DNA of 64,000 nt from Branchipolynoe longqiensis (GCA_030323885.1 CM059189.1:45701015-45765014), one strand, 5' to 3'; counted from the first letter of the stretch, positions 32,961 through 44,082 are shown. Notes: generated from the letters alone by a model not told the origin. Translations and numbers: made by a program.

Positions 32961-33852
32961 ACAGAACTTCAGCGAGGGACCAGTGTAGTTGTTCCTCCGT
33001 GTGGCGTGCACTATACTGCGGCGATCATCGTCAAGGCATTAATCCCATATGCCATCAATTTATTAAGCCTATGACATAAACCAATACCGGCATCTATTTT
33101 TGGATTGATACTCACATTCCCTAAATATATTTAATTAAAATAAAACTCTCACTGACCGCGGTCCCGATGACGTCATGCTGTGTGCCAATCTTAAAGTTTG
33201 TGACTGAGGCAGGGTACCAAGCTAATCCATATTGAGGCTAACCTCGCAGTAAAAATGGGATATTTTAATATTTTTGTTTTGGTACTTTCACTCAATTTAG
33301 TGGTTCGATTGCTCGATGTTTTAGACCGCACGTATGCTCACAGAAGCTAAAAACAAATATTGTGCAATACACCTTTGAATATTAAATTTATAGTGTTTCG
33401 GTGTACACAGAACTTCAGCGAGGGACCAGTGTAGTTGTTCCTCCGTGTGGCGTGCACTATACTGCGGCGATCATCGTCAAGGCATTAATCCCATATGCCA
33501 TCAATTTATTAAGCCTATGACATAAACCAATACCGGCATCTATTTTTGGATTGATACTCACATTCCCTAAATATATTTAATTAAAATAAAACTCTCACTG
33601 ACTGCGGTCCCGATGACGTCATGCTGTGTACCAATCTTAAAGTTTGTGACTGAGGCGGGGTACCAAGCTAATCCATATTGAGGCTAACCTCGCCTTAAAA
33701 ATGGGATATTTTAATATTTTTGTTTTGGTACTTTCACTCAATTTAGTGGTTCGATTGCTCGATGTTTTAGACCGCACGTATGCTCACAGAAGCTAAAAAC
33801 AAATATTGTGCAATACACCTTTGAATATTAAATTTATAGTGTTTCGGTGTAC
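32961..33852 (+). repeat. 446-bp tandem repeat, two units
   Basis: Units 32961-33406 and 33407-33852 differ at only a few positions (for example GACCGCGG versus GACTGCGG). Each begins ACAGAACTTCAGCGAGGGAC and holds GATGACGTCATG. I do not recognise the 5' 75 bp, which looks structured. Confidence 0.85.
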
Positions 33853-34350
33853 CAAGCAAATTGGCTTGAGGTTAGATGACGTGGTAGTCAAGCAGATGCA
33901 GACGGAGATTTAGGAAAGGAGGGTGTTGGTTTTGCACTCTCCTTTTTTATTCTCCGTCGATTATATATTACTAAGCATCTTCACTAGCAACTAACCATGG
34001 CGAAAATCTGGGTAAGTGATTGCTGACTTCATCTGATTGGTTGAAATTTGCATAGGGTGCGAGTGCAATGTTTAGGCATATGTTGTTACTGGCAGTGTTC
34101 AACTTGACAACTAGAAACAGTCGACTACGTAACTTTTAGTTTACTCCCGTATTCAATTTCACTGTCTGAGTTAGTGTATACTTAGTATACACTAATATGA
34201 TATTAGTATATATATATATGTGACAACTTGCTGCTGGAATGTTGTCAAGTGCCCGGCTGGTTGATTTAGAGGAGTAACTCCCAGAACAATATGTTGTTTC
34301 AAGATGTAAAGGCTCATATTCACTATCGAGAAGATTCGCATTCGCTTCTA
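33853..34350. other. spacer, nothing recognised
   Basis: A short TA run at 34195-34220; otherwise unique-looking. Confidence 0.4.
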
Positions 34351-34352
34351 AA

Positions 34353-34946
34353 GCTGTATTCACACAGGCAAAATCTAAAGCGATCTAAAGAAGGCGATTT
34401 ATATGTGCGCGCATTCACACGGGCTGAGTTTCAAAGTGTGTCGCATTCACACGGGCAGTGCTTTGAATCGGTTTAAGGCGGAAATGGATATCTGCGCATG
34501 AGCAAGTCCAGACTAACCAGCGCCAGTTTGGGTTCGTCGACGACGGCCGAGAGAGTATGGGTTCGACCTAGATATGTATGGACTGAATCGTATTGGTTTG
34601 GAACAGTCAAAACTTCTGCTGGGCAGTGAAACCCTAAAAATAAATGATGAAAACAATATATGTGCACCTCTAGCAGGTTCATAAAGCAAATTTACCGGAA
34701 AGTCAACACACTCAGGTCTCGACTGTCACGTTTCCCTCGACTGCGCATGCGTGTGATGTCATCAATAAAACGTTTCAGCATAGATCGGTTCCTGTAGACC
34801 ACCTTGGTAAGCGTTTTACATTAAACGATTCATATGAATCGATTCAGCCCTAAAATGCCTCAGCCGTGCATTCACACGGCAAATCTGAGTCGAACTACGC
34901 AAGTAGTTTTGCGTGAGGCGTTTTAACTCGCCCGTGTGAATACAGC
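34353..34946. mobile_element. foldback element FB7 (ends GCTGTATTCACAC)
   Basis: Left GCTGTATTCACACAGGC and right GCCCGTGTGAATACAGC are inverted, flanked by TAAA and TTAA. GCATTCACACGGGC recurs inside on both arms. The interior also matches FB6 in opposite orientation over about 150 bp (GAAACCCTAAAAATAAATGA and neighbours). Confidence 0.7.
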
Positions 34947-35146
34947 TTAAATGACAAAAAAAGAAAGAAAAACAAACATCCACCCTACTGCCAAGTACTG
35001 GCCTACACAAATCACAATGGATATGAATATAGAATTAGAAGTATATACCTTTTTTTCTGTCGACATGGCGTTAAACCATCAATCACACACTGATTGAACC
35101 ATTGAATCAATCTAGGAATACTGTGTTATAATAAGTAGTCGATCTT

Positions 35147-35256
35147 CAAGGGCGTAGCTAGACCCTTTAACGATGTGTACTCCTAATTTCGGCAGGTGGT
35201 TTAGGGGGCTGCTTACGGCGTCACACCCTTCCAAATATGAAATCATATCTAAGTAA

Positions 35257-35294
<38 letters not shown>

Positions 35295-35366
35295 ATTATT
35301 TTTTTTGCTGTTGACAAAACGATGTGCACGTTTTGGCGTACGCGCGTACCCCTAGCTAAGCCCCTG
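35147..35366. mobile_element. hAT-like MITE
   Basis: Left CAAGGGCGTAGCTAG and right CTAGCTAAGCCCCTG are inverted, typical of hAT non-autonomous ends (CAGGGGCGTAGCTAG type). A clean 8-bp target duplication is not seen. A CT microsatellite (35263-35292) lies inside. Confidence 0.65.
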
Positions 35367-36119
35367 ATTATGCCAATGGCAATGTCACTAATTCTGGATT
35401 CCATATCAGAATTAAAGATCTAGCCTCCTGATTTTTGTAAGAATATTTGGCTAGAATGTACACACAGTTAGGTCATACTCATGTCCGGATCTATTTACAT
35501 GTAAACTCACATTCTTATATAAGTAACAAACACATGTAAATTTGGTGGTAATCTGTGACATCATTCTTAAATAGGTCCCATCCGGGTCCCATCTTAATCT
35601 CTCTAATGTGAGCAGTGTTGACCTCTAACTCAACGTTACCCACCAACTGGTCAATACTTCTCACTGTGATAAGTAATGCATGACACCAACCAAAGAGACA
35701 ACTGCCAACATATGCCAACTGAGGCTTTCTGAACAGACTTCATTTATCCAATTCTGTTAATTTCTTACCTCAAAATAGTTTCTTTTGCTTTATTCAATTT
35801 GCTAGATTCATATTCCATGCTAGATTCATATTCCCTGGGTTATGCCTCAGTCAAAATATATGTTACTGCATGCTTACAGCGTGCTTGCGGCGACCGTAAA
35901 TCGCCACATAGGCCAGACCGTACGGTGGGTTACGGTCACCGTGCAGTTTTTTTGCTCGCAGCAAGGGTTGTTTGTTTTTTTAGTTGGAGGTATCTTAACT
36001 TCGAAAAATCGCAACGCCCCAGGCCGCAATCCTGGTAATCCAGACTCCACAACACTGTACGATCACCTTTGTTGACATGAATAAAAAGGGTGTAAAATGA
36101 ATATCAATTCACTTAACGA
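35367..36119. other. spacer, no gene recognised
   Basis: Short 80-codon frames near 35800 have no recognisable domain. ATTCATATTCC is repeated at 35806 and 35826. Confidence 0.4.
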
Positions 36120-36224
36120 GACACCAAGTTCGACACGATAATATGAGTTTGAGAATAACCAGACGTTTATTTCTGATAACAAAAAAAGTCTGTACTTCAA
36201 GGAAGTGAGCAACTCGGATAAGTA

Positions 36225-36445
36225 TAGAGTAAGTCGGCGACAGGGCCTTCCTTAACTAGCGCAGTAGCTTGAATGTCTTTGAGACTGAAATGGTGTACAA
36301 TCGGAGTAATAATATATTAAGTGATAGGGCAAGTCAGCGACAGGGCCTTCCTTAAAGTAGCGGAGTAATGCAGTACCATGAATGTCTGAGAGACCGAAAT
36401 GGTCTAACATAAGTGGAGAAATAACATATAAAGTGATCTGAAAGG
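36225..36445 (-). repeat. imperfect 105-bp tandem repeat, 3' region of YR element C
   Basis: GACAGGGCCTTCCTTAA and GAATGTCT..GAGA..GAAATGGT recur about 105 bp apart. The position corresponds to the B repeat of element B, and TTTATT at about 36166 gives AATAAA on the - strand. Confidence 0.6.
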
Positions 36446-36529
36446 AAACAAAAGGACAACAATACAATGATATACAAGTCGATAATCAAGGCGAAACAAG
36501 TTATGTATAAGAACATGGCTCAACCCAAA

Positions 36530-37335
36530 ATATGCCCGAGCGCTGCAGGTGCCGCACTAATGTGAATAGCCCGAAGGTACAAGTTTACCGCTGAGCTGCA
36601 CCATGTCCCGGCTGACATGATGTTAATCAAGCATCAGGCCTGTGCCTTGGCATGCTTGGGCACCCCGCTAGTCAGCGGGAGACCAGAAGGCAGCAGGAAC
36701 GCGGGAGAGTCATCATGAGGGCTTAAGCACCAAGCATAGTTGGACCAGGCTCTAACCGGGCAACATAGGCACCTGGAAGGGCAGGGAGCCTGAAGATCAC
36801 TGGTGAAGATGAAGCAGGCCTGGTTTTTGTTGGCCGGAGGGTTACCGTAAGGGAGGCTGACTCTACCTTGACGTCTTTGAACTTGATGACATGCAGATTG
36901 ACACGAGAACCTATAGAGATAGGCGCAAGATTACTCTTCCTTACCAGGGTAAAGTAACCAATCAGCAAAGCAGCTATGATGACGGTGGGAACAGGTGTGA
37001 GCATAGCCAGATACGTGATTATGCACTTAAGGTCGTCTGGGGTAATGGGCACGGCTCTTTGTGTCACATGAGTCGATGTTTTGAAGACACCTCTTTTAAA
37101 GGTCTTAACCTCTTACGCGTCAAACGCGGCAGCATCACCTGGTCCACCCGCTACCCAGAGGTTAACTGAGCTAAAGTAGTTCATCACAGCTCAAGCCGAC
37201 TTCAAGCGATAGGTGAGAAGAAGCAGGAAGGAAAGCAGGTCATATACTGTAGGAATAACAGCATTAGCCTTATGCTGGTGGCAACACTCTAAATAGAGTT
37301 TAACATGCGAGACCTTGTTTTTCCAGGTTCGAAGT
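36530..37335 (-). pseudogene. tyrosine recombinase remnant of YR element C
   Basis: Translated pieces align by eye with the recombinase of element B. They are an N-terminal core-binding region (LALRTWKNKVSHVKLYL, about 37300), VPITPDDLK (about 37030), the catalytic-Arg region IGYFTLVRKSNL (about 36950), and a C-terminal piece IMSAGTWCSSAVNLYL (about 36590). The segment that should carry H-x-x-R is gone: PSGLPLTSGVPKHAKAQA runs straight into the C-terminal piece. In-frame stops also occur near 37115, 37180 and 36620. It is catalytically dead. Confidence 0.75.
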
Positions 37336-37339
37336 GCTA

Positions 37340-37990
37340 ATGCACCGCTAATGCATGATTCCTATTAGTTGGAACTGGTATTGCAGATGACATATAATCC
37401 AGGGGCCAGTCAAACTCCAGATGATCAACCAATAAAATATCAGGATAATCTAGCAAGAGGGCATGCCATCTTGGAATATTAAGCCCAGAAAGAATTGCTA
37501 TCGAGCTTCAAGAAAATTAGGCAGACCAGTAACTCTTACTTTGTCATAGATATATCTGTAAATACCTGAATCGATCCATGCTGTTTCAGAAGATATAGGC
37601 CAAAATGACAGAAGTGAATATTTAAAACTAAAGCGGTGTGGCAGGAGGAACAAAAGTTCCTGACAAGCACTAGGGAGGTGAAGAGAGTGACACCTCTATC
37701 GGTGCATCAAACCAGTCGAAGGAAAGCATTGGAACACAATCCTCGAGTGCTAAAGCCTCATTTGCCAACACGCTAGAACGGGTAGTTACATCTTCAAGGG
37801 AATCAAGACAATGGATTAACACATGTAGCACGTAGGAGGAGGTAATTATACTATCATCAGAACTAACTTGTTCAGAAGCAGCAGGTGCCACAATAGCATG
37901 TAACGAGCTACTATCAGGTAATTAAGCTAGGTCATGATTACGGGGGCGGGTTGCTTAGTTATCGATAAGGAAAGTGGCCAGTGGCCTGAT
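37340..37990 (-). pseudogene. N-terminus of the RT polyprotein of YR element C
   Basis: The diagnostic block SGLNIPRWHALLLDYPDILL (about 37485-37425) matches SGLHIPAWRARLLGYPDPAL in element B and the equivalent in D. A frame at 37670-37891 may be the preceding spacer region. The polyprotein stops there: the next sequence is already recombinase, so RT and RNase H were deleted in one step or in several that left no trace. Confidence 0.6.
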
Positions 37991-38014
37991 CACTTGAGCC
38001 AGACTTGACATGAC

Positions 38015-39464
38015 CTAGATTTTCACATACACGAATACAGCTAAAGACATCCACGAAACAGTATTATTACTAGTATAACTTACAGTATTATTAGCAGAAG
38101 TGGCATCTGAGGAGGCTTTCTTATCTAGAAATTTCCTCTTTTTGAGACAGTCTTGTTCTCTATGTGAGAGCACCCGTTTGAATTTATACGTGCACCAGGC
38201 ACATATATGTGGAGACTGATCCGGGAGAGAGCCATGTGAAGAGGCATTTCTGCAGTCCTTTCCCCAGTTCCAAAGATAACAAGGGTTCCCTTGAGTCTCT
38301 CGGCTATACTCATCTCTTTGGTTGATAGGAGCTGAGCCCACGGCGGCAGAGGCAGCTGCCGGCGGGGCCTCAGCTGACAACCTGGGTTACTCATAGGACT
38401 GACGCGAAAGATCAGATGTATGATGCAGATCCCGAGACTGTAACACACCCACAGCTTCCGTACAAACGTCCCGCTGAATGTCTTTAATAGCTGCTATATT
38501 GCTCCAACCCTCCATCAGCCTGCCATCCGCAATCATTTGGAATACCTTCTACAACCACCTTCTTCTACACGTGGGCCAGTCCCATGAAATAGCCATAAGT
38601 GCTACTAGATCTTGCTCATGCTGCAGGAGAGCCGGAAACCAAGCCTGAGGGAAAGAAGGCTGAACAGCTAAGAGTCTGAGCGCAAAGAAATACTCTGCTT
38701 CTCCCAGAGTGATTTTCTTACACCCGTCTCCCCGAGTGACAAAGTTATGAGGGAAAGGGCCGCCATACCTGTTGGCCTCTGTAGAGCCTGTGTAGAGTCA
38801 AGAAGAAAGTCCACTGAAGTAGGCGGCTGTGGTTGAAGGAGCTGGTACCGCGGTGTTGAAGGAGCTGGTACCGCAGGCACTGGAGGAGCAGAATGCACCG
38901 GCACTGCAGTGGTAGGAACTTGCCGGCTGGGGAGGGGCGACTGCGAGGCCATATCAGGTACTGGTGGGGGAGGGTAGGGGCAGGCACCGGTTGCATGAAT
39001 GCGCGACACAGACGGCGGGATCCGCTGCGGCAGGGGAGAAAGGTGGCGCGGAGGGTACGGGAACCCTTGCCTAGGAGTGAGGGACGCCGAGGACCAGGAC
39101 TAGCAGGGGGAGCAGGGGAAGACTGGCTGGCAAATGGAACCAACACACCCGGGACGGCCGCTAACCTCTCTAGAGCATTGAGTCTGGCGAGCACTGAGTG
39201 GATCCCATTGTTGTCACCCGCAGGAGACACCGGAAGGCCCGCCGACACAGGTGCAGAGGGAACCATGCTTTGATCATCGTCAATTGAATCAACCAAAGCC
39301 TGGATATGACACCATGAACCAGCCCTCCTTCTCGGACCTATCAGGTGGAGACGAAAGGGGAGGACGTCCCCATCGTTTCTTGGTAGGTGGCATTGGGGTT
39401 GGAAGGAACCAACTGAAAAGTGAACTGGATGGCTTGGCTTGAGCTCCGGCCTGCATGTGAGCAT
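38015..39464 (-). pseudogene. gag of YR element C, frameshifted
   Basis: Three - strand frames together cover a gag. The N-terminus (39464-38745) contains a possible coiled coil, SVLARLNALERLAAV, then a Pro-rich region that changes frame near 38900. A middle piece near 38520 reads FQMIADGRLMEGW, matching FTWIADGRLPHGW of element D. A C-terminal piece (38380-38015) has the fingers CYLWN..C and HICAWC-x9-H-x4-C. It is broken by at least two frame changes and one stop. Confidence 0.7.
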
Positions 39465-39470
39465 GAGGCG

Positions 39471-39862
39471 ACTACATCTATCACCACCTTCAGCACACCC
39501 GCTGTCTGGTTAGCAAATTAATCATGTTAGCTGGCCAACATAACCAATGTGGTACAAAATTCATGTTTGTGTGATCAATATTAAGAAAGTTATGACTTTA
39601 TTTGTATATTAAATACGTGTACGATTTGTGAAGAGATAAACCGCAGACCGTAACAACATAACATTTGCATAAACAGCAAGACACACTGCATACCGCAACA
39701 CCTTATGGCACGCGCAGCATTTGTGACCTAAGCATTAATGGTCCTAAAAGCCACTAGCAGCTAGATTGGAACTAAAATGGTCCATTCTGTTAAGTGAGTT
39801 AGGGAAGGACAGTAATATGCATAATCAAAGGGATTCCCTTAGTTATGTTTTGTAATGCTTCT
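39471..39862. other. spacer, nothing recognised
   Basis: AT-rich unique-looking DNA up to the target-site duplication of the LINE. Confidence 0.4.
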
Positions 39863-39875
39863 ATTAGATACATCT
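39863..39875 (+). repeat. 13-bp target-site duplication, left
   Basis: ATTAGATACATCT, identical to 41705-41717. It shows that everything between was inserted as one unit. Confidence 0.8.
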
Positions 39876-41704
39876 GTGGTATACAGGTATTGCAATACCT
39901 CAGGGAGTTTGACGCCCCTGCCCTGCAGAGTTGTAAACCACTGCCTTGTGGTACAGGTTTTTGACAGAACCGAAGGCTAAGGGGCAAACCCTGAACAGAA
40001 AACCATGTCACTGTGGCAGCATCAAGGGCGGTTGATGTATGGAACTCCCAACATCTCCCGACCAGCCACTGCAGGGACAAATAGTTTTGCGCCTGTCTGG
40101 ACATGTTCTTGCCGGTGTGAAACCTCTATTTGCTCCCTGAGAGAGTGCCGCTGGTAACTGGCAAAAGCCAGCAGCACTTCAACAACTTTTGCAGGCAGCT
40201 TTCATGAAATGTAAGCACCAATGCCTGGGAGGAGGGTTCTGTACCCCAAGCATGGAAGGATGCCAGCATTGAAACCATCTACAAGAAAGGTGATCGAACA
40301 GACTGTGGGAACTATAGAGGAATCTCTCTTCTTTCCATAGCATGCAAGATCTTCGCCAGGATCCTCCCGAACAGACTATCTATTCAAATAACACCTGATG
40401 TAGTTCTGGAGTCACAGTGTGGTTTCAGAGGTAACCGGAGCACCATGGATATGATATTTTGTCTCCGACAGCTACAAGAAAAGTGCATTGAGCAGGACCG
40501 ACCACTGTATATGGTATTTGTCGATTTCACTAAGGCATTTGATACAGTCGGGAGGACCGGGCTATGGCAGCTAAGGAGGAAGTATGGATGCCCAGAGAAG
40601 TTCACAACTATGATTGAGGCTCTAGATACAGGAATGATGGCGAATGTTAGTGTTGGAGGGGAAGTCTCGGAATCGTTTGGGGTTACCAATGGGGTCAAGC
40701 AAGGTTGTGTACTGGCCCCCACATTCTTCTCCATCTTCCTATCAGCAACGCTCGACGAGGCTTTCCGAGGCATGGGGGATGGCATCTATATATACAGTCC
40801 AGACAGAGCGCTGACCTATTCAATGTCGCACACTTCAGAGTGAAGACCAAGACTGCTCAGATACTGGTGAGAGAGCTGCTATTCGCAGATGACAGTGCAC
40901 TGGTTGCCCACTCTGCTGAAGAGATCCAGAAAATAGTGGACGCTTTCTCCAATGCATCAAAGAAGTTTGGCCTGAAGATTAACATCAAGAAGACGGAGGT
41001 GCTGTACCAACCCAACTCTACAAGAACCCGAGAGGAGGAGATCATGGTTGACGGAAACAAGCTGAACTCTGTTCCAGAATTCACCTACCTCGGAAGCACT
41101 ATATCAAGTGATGGACGCATTGATGCTGAAATACAGAGGAGGATGGCCAAGGCTAGTGCATCTTTCGGCCGACTACGCCAGAGACTCTGGAACAACCACC
41201 ATGTGTCCATGCGGGTCAAAGGCAAGATGTACCGTGCAATCGTGCTATCCACCCTACTATACGGAGCTGAGGCCTGGACAGTGTACAGATGACAGGTGAA
41301 AAAGCTGCATGCCTTCATGATGCGACATCTGCGTTCAATCATGAGGCTAACCTGGAAGGACAAAGTGACAAATAAGGAAATACTTGAAAGGACGGGGCTG
41401 CCCTGTATGGAAGATCTTCTGATCAAAGAGAATCTCCGGTGGAGTTGACACCTCATGAGTATGTCATCAGACACGCTACAAAGCAGATCCTCTACTCTCA
41501 ACTGACTTCTGGTTACAGAAAGAGAGGGCCCTCGTCGCCGGTTCAAGGATACCATCAAGTGAAACCTGAAGCTGAGAGATATAAAGACCGACTCATGGAC
41601 ATCACTCTCACAGCAGAGAGCTAAATGGAGAGCGGCAGTCAAGTAATGAAAGCAGTCTTTGTCACATCGCGACCGACAGCATGATAATGATGATGATGAT
41701 GATG
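39876..41704 (+). mobile_element. LINE with internal deletion and (GAT)n tail
   Basis: A 330-bp head (39876 to about 40208, with a GGTATTGCAATACC palindrome near its start) ends GCAGGCAGCTTTCATGAAAT. It passes directly into RT coding sequence at GTAAGCACCAATGCC, so the endonuclease half of the ORF is absent. The copy ends with a very short 3' UTR and (ATG/GAT)n, flanked by 13-bp target duplications. The truncated-head copies at 6616, 9841, 12079 and 19606 belong to the same family. Confidence 0.85.
40211..41646 (+). pseudogene. non-LTR reverse transcriptase, frameshifted
   Basis: From 40211 the frame reads AWEEGSVPQAWKDASI, KKGDRTDCGNYRGISLL, FVDFTKAFDTV (about 40520), NGVKQGCVLAP (about 40690), then FADDSALVAHS (about 40880) in another frame. 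The break lies in a TATATATA run at about 40787-40794, consistent with a 2-nt expansion. A second lesion is a TGA at 41290 just after LLYGAEAWTVYR. The C-terminus continues to AKWRAAVK and stop at 41643-41645. Only 60 bp of 3' UTR follow. The clade is RTE-like or close to it but is not resolved. The endonuclease domain is missing. Confidence 0.85.
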
Positions 41705-41717
41705 ATTAGATACATCT
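41705..41717 (+). repeat. 13-bp target-site duplication, right
   Basis: ATTAGATACATCT, the partner of 39863-39875. Confidence 0.8.
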
Positions 41718-42465
41718 ATTATACTTCATAGTGAAGTGTTTCTTTATAGCATGTCTACAATTAGTGGGACGCTTGTATAATTAACTAAGTGTCAGTCCTA
41801 TTTCATGAACATGCTTATCCTCTAGTCAATGCCGGTCCAACAGATGAGGCAAGTCATTAAACCTTAATAATCACAATCGGAGAGACCCTCAATCATGATT
41901 AGAACTTAAATAGCTCCCAGAGAATCGGTTGTTTCAAGATGCACAGATAAAGCTTAGCTATATTTCATCATGGGAATTGTGAATAGGTAAAATTGTGTTG
42001 GTTTTGTTACGTTCTCTTCAGCCAGGATTCTGATAGGTTGTATACATTAATACATGATCACATATCAGTTCTATATTTTATATTTATGTTGGTTTCTTAC
42101 CTTATGTTTAACTTGAAATCATGTTGGACTGTTAATGATGCTTAGTGGAAGGATTTGGATGCTGGTCCCTGTCTAGAAACTCCTAAAATCCTCAGCCACC
42201 CCTAGAGCCTCGCTGTAATTTCGTGCTATTTACTGCTCACATAAAGTGCTTATTGATTTCTATAGTCATAATAGTAGAGGTAATTTAGACCTTAATGGGA
42301 ATATTAATTATTATGTCGGTGGACTACTGCATTATTCTGGGTAGAAATATGTACAGACAAAGGGAAGATTATAGCGCTAGGGAAGTCAAATTAAAAATAG
42401 CTGGGTGCAATATCTTCCAGAAATTAAAATAATCGAAAATAACTTATTGTTTGTATTATTTCCAG
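41718..42465. other. spacer upstream of the first kinase exon candidate
   Basis: AT-rich, with no frame over 60 codons. It could be intron or 5' flank of the kinase gene. Confidence 0.4.
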
Positions 42466-42542
42466 TGCCAGTGGAGACAAGTTAATACCAGAGCATTATG
42501 CTCAACTCGGGTCAGCCCCGCAAATGAAGACATATGTGGTAG
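42466..42542 (+). CDS. candidate upstream exon of the kinase gene
   Basis: TTATTTCCAG precedes it, and AG|GT or TG|GTAGGT follows at 42538-42544. With the donor at 42543 it leaves one base, which is what exon 44083 needs. The frame then reads ASGDKLIPEHYAQLGSAPQM and joins into LPDWSKKAVDLG without a stop. The alternative donor at 42539 also gives an open frame (CQWRQVNTRALC), so the reading frame is not settled. No domain is recognised. Confidence 0.4.
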
Positions 42543-43075
42543 GTTTTTCACCTGGCTTTTTAACTTTCATTTATTTTAAAATAACAGATTTCAATCTGAT
42601 TAAATTATTTCCTCCTTATGTTGTTTCCATATGTTGCTTCACATATAACTTATAAGAAAGTTTCATTTTCCATTTAGTCATCAAGGTGCAAGATGTCGAT
42701 ATCCTATAGCCACATACCATTATTATATCCATGCTTTCATTCTTTCTGTATGTTCATATCAAATATCGAGATGTAATAACTTAATTCACACTTGTGTTTC
42801 TATTTCAAGTTAATTTCACTCCTTTTCTTCTATTTATATATATCGTAATTAAGCATTTGCCAACACTGACTTGATTTATTCAACTTTTAAAGTTGAACAA
42901 AGAACTTTGCTCTGAGGTCTCAATCTTCTCTACCTGTAGAAGTCTCGTCAGTCAGTAATGTCTCATACTTATAGCTGTACTCACTGACATCTGATTCCTG
43001 TTGGCATAGTCAATGTTGCACCCTACTTGTCCCCATTGTCAGTAATCTGTGTTTCCTTTTAGTATACTCCAAAGA

Positions 43076-43452
43076 CCCTACAACACTAAGACGGCTCACT
43101 CAGCCTGTACTGTGTAATCAAAATGATCAAACCCACCACCTGGTGCACTGGCTGTTCTCTTGATTACACAGTTGCTATATTATATGTATAAATGTATATA
43201 TGAATGTGAAAGATGTGTGATGATGGCGATGCTGATGATGATGCTGATGATGATGTGTATTTGTTCATAGCAATTTCATATTGATGTGTATTCATACTTA
43301 CAATTATCATGTATAATATAATTGTATGTGTTTACATGTGAAACACCAACCAGCAGCCGGGCTGATCAAACCCACCACAAGGTGGCACTGCGAAATTTAC
43401 ATTACCATGGGAGAGATAGGGAGTGGGCTGTCTTAGTGTTATAGGGTGTTTG
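43076..43452. mobile_element. TIR element with ACCCTAYAACACTAAGAC ends
   Basis: Left ACCCTACAACACTAAGACGG and right CTGTCTTAGTGTTATAGGGT are inverted. GATCAAACCCACCAC occurs on both sides of the centre. A GAT-rich microsatellite (43219-43255) lies inside. It sits in the kinase intron. Confidence 0.65.
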
Positions 43453-44082
43453 TATAGTCACGGGGCATCCTTGCTTGTACCCATAGATAGTCAGTGACTT
43501 GTGCTTCTTGTTGGCATATTCAGTGTCACCTCACACTTGTAGCTACAGTTAGTGGGGTCTGTATGGCAGAGTGAGTGCCGACCCCTACTTGTAGCCATAG
43601 GTAGATAGTTAGTAATGTACAATGCCTGTTCATATTGTGAGTTTTTCCTCTCACCTATTTGTCATTACTGTCTCACCACCCTGTGGGTGGTGTCAAAGGG
43701 ACCTTCTATCTGAAGGCATATTAAGTGTTACTTTATATACCTCTTCATATTGTCAGTGGAGCCCGCCCCCCCCCCCCTTTCATACACCCATAGACATATT
43801 GACTTCCACTATACCTGTACCTATTGCAGTAGTCAGCAGCATATTCTACCTGGAACCATTGTACTGGCATATTAATTGAGCAGCATTCCTTATCTGAAGG
43901 AATTTGTAATGGAAATGACTCTTTTAAATTTTAAAATCTTAGTTTTTTAAATTTCATTTAGCTTTTTCTTCTTTTGTTTTTGTTTAGCTTTTTTCCTGTC
44001 TTTGTTTTCTTTTAAATATGCAGGCAGCATGCCTGAATGAAATACACATTATATTAAATAGTAATTGACAATATTTTCACAG
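43453..44082. other. kinase intron with degenerate repeats
   Basis: ACTTGTAGC-ATAG-TAG-TAGT words recur loosely from 42920 to 43620. There is a C run near 43767-43777 and a T-rich tract at 43920-44010. No exon was identified. Confidence 0.4.

Larger units (their letters stand above)
36120..39470 (-). mobile_element. YR element C: deletion derivative of a tyrosine-recombinase retrotransposon
   Basis: On the - strand the order is gag (39464 to 38015), the start of the RT polyprotein (about 37990-37340), then a recombinase (about 37335-36530) and a 3' repeat region. RT and RNase H are missing. The encoded motifs match elements B and D, but base composition is ordinary rather than GC-rich. No A1 repeat was recognised on the 5' side. 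Confidence 0.75.
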
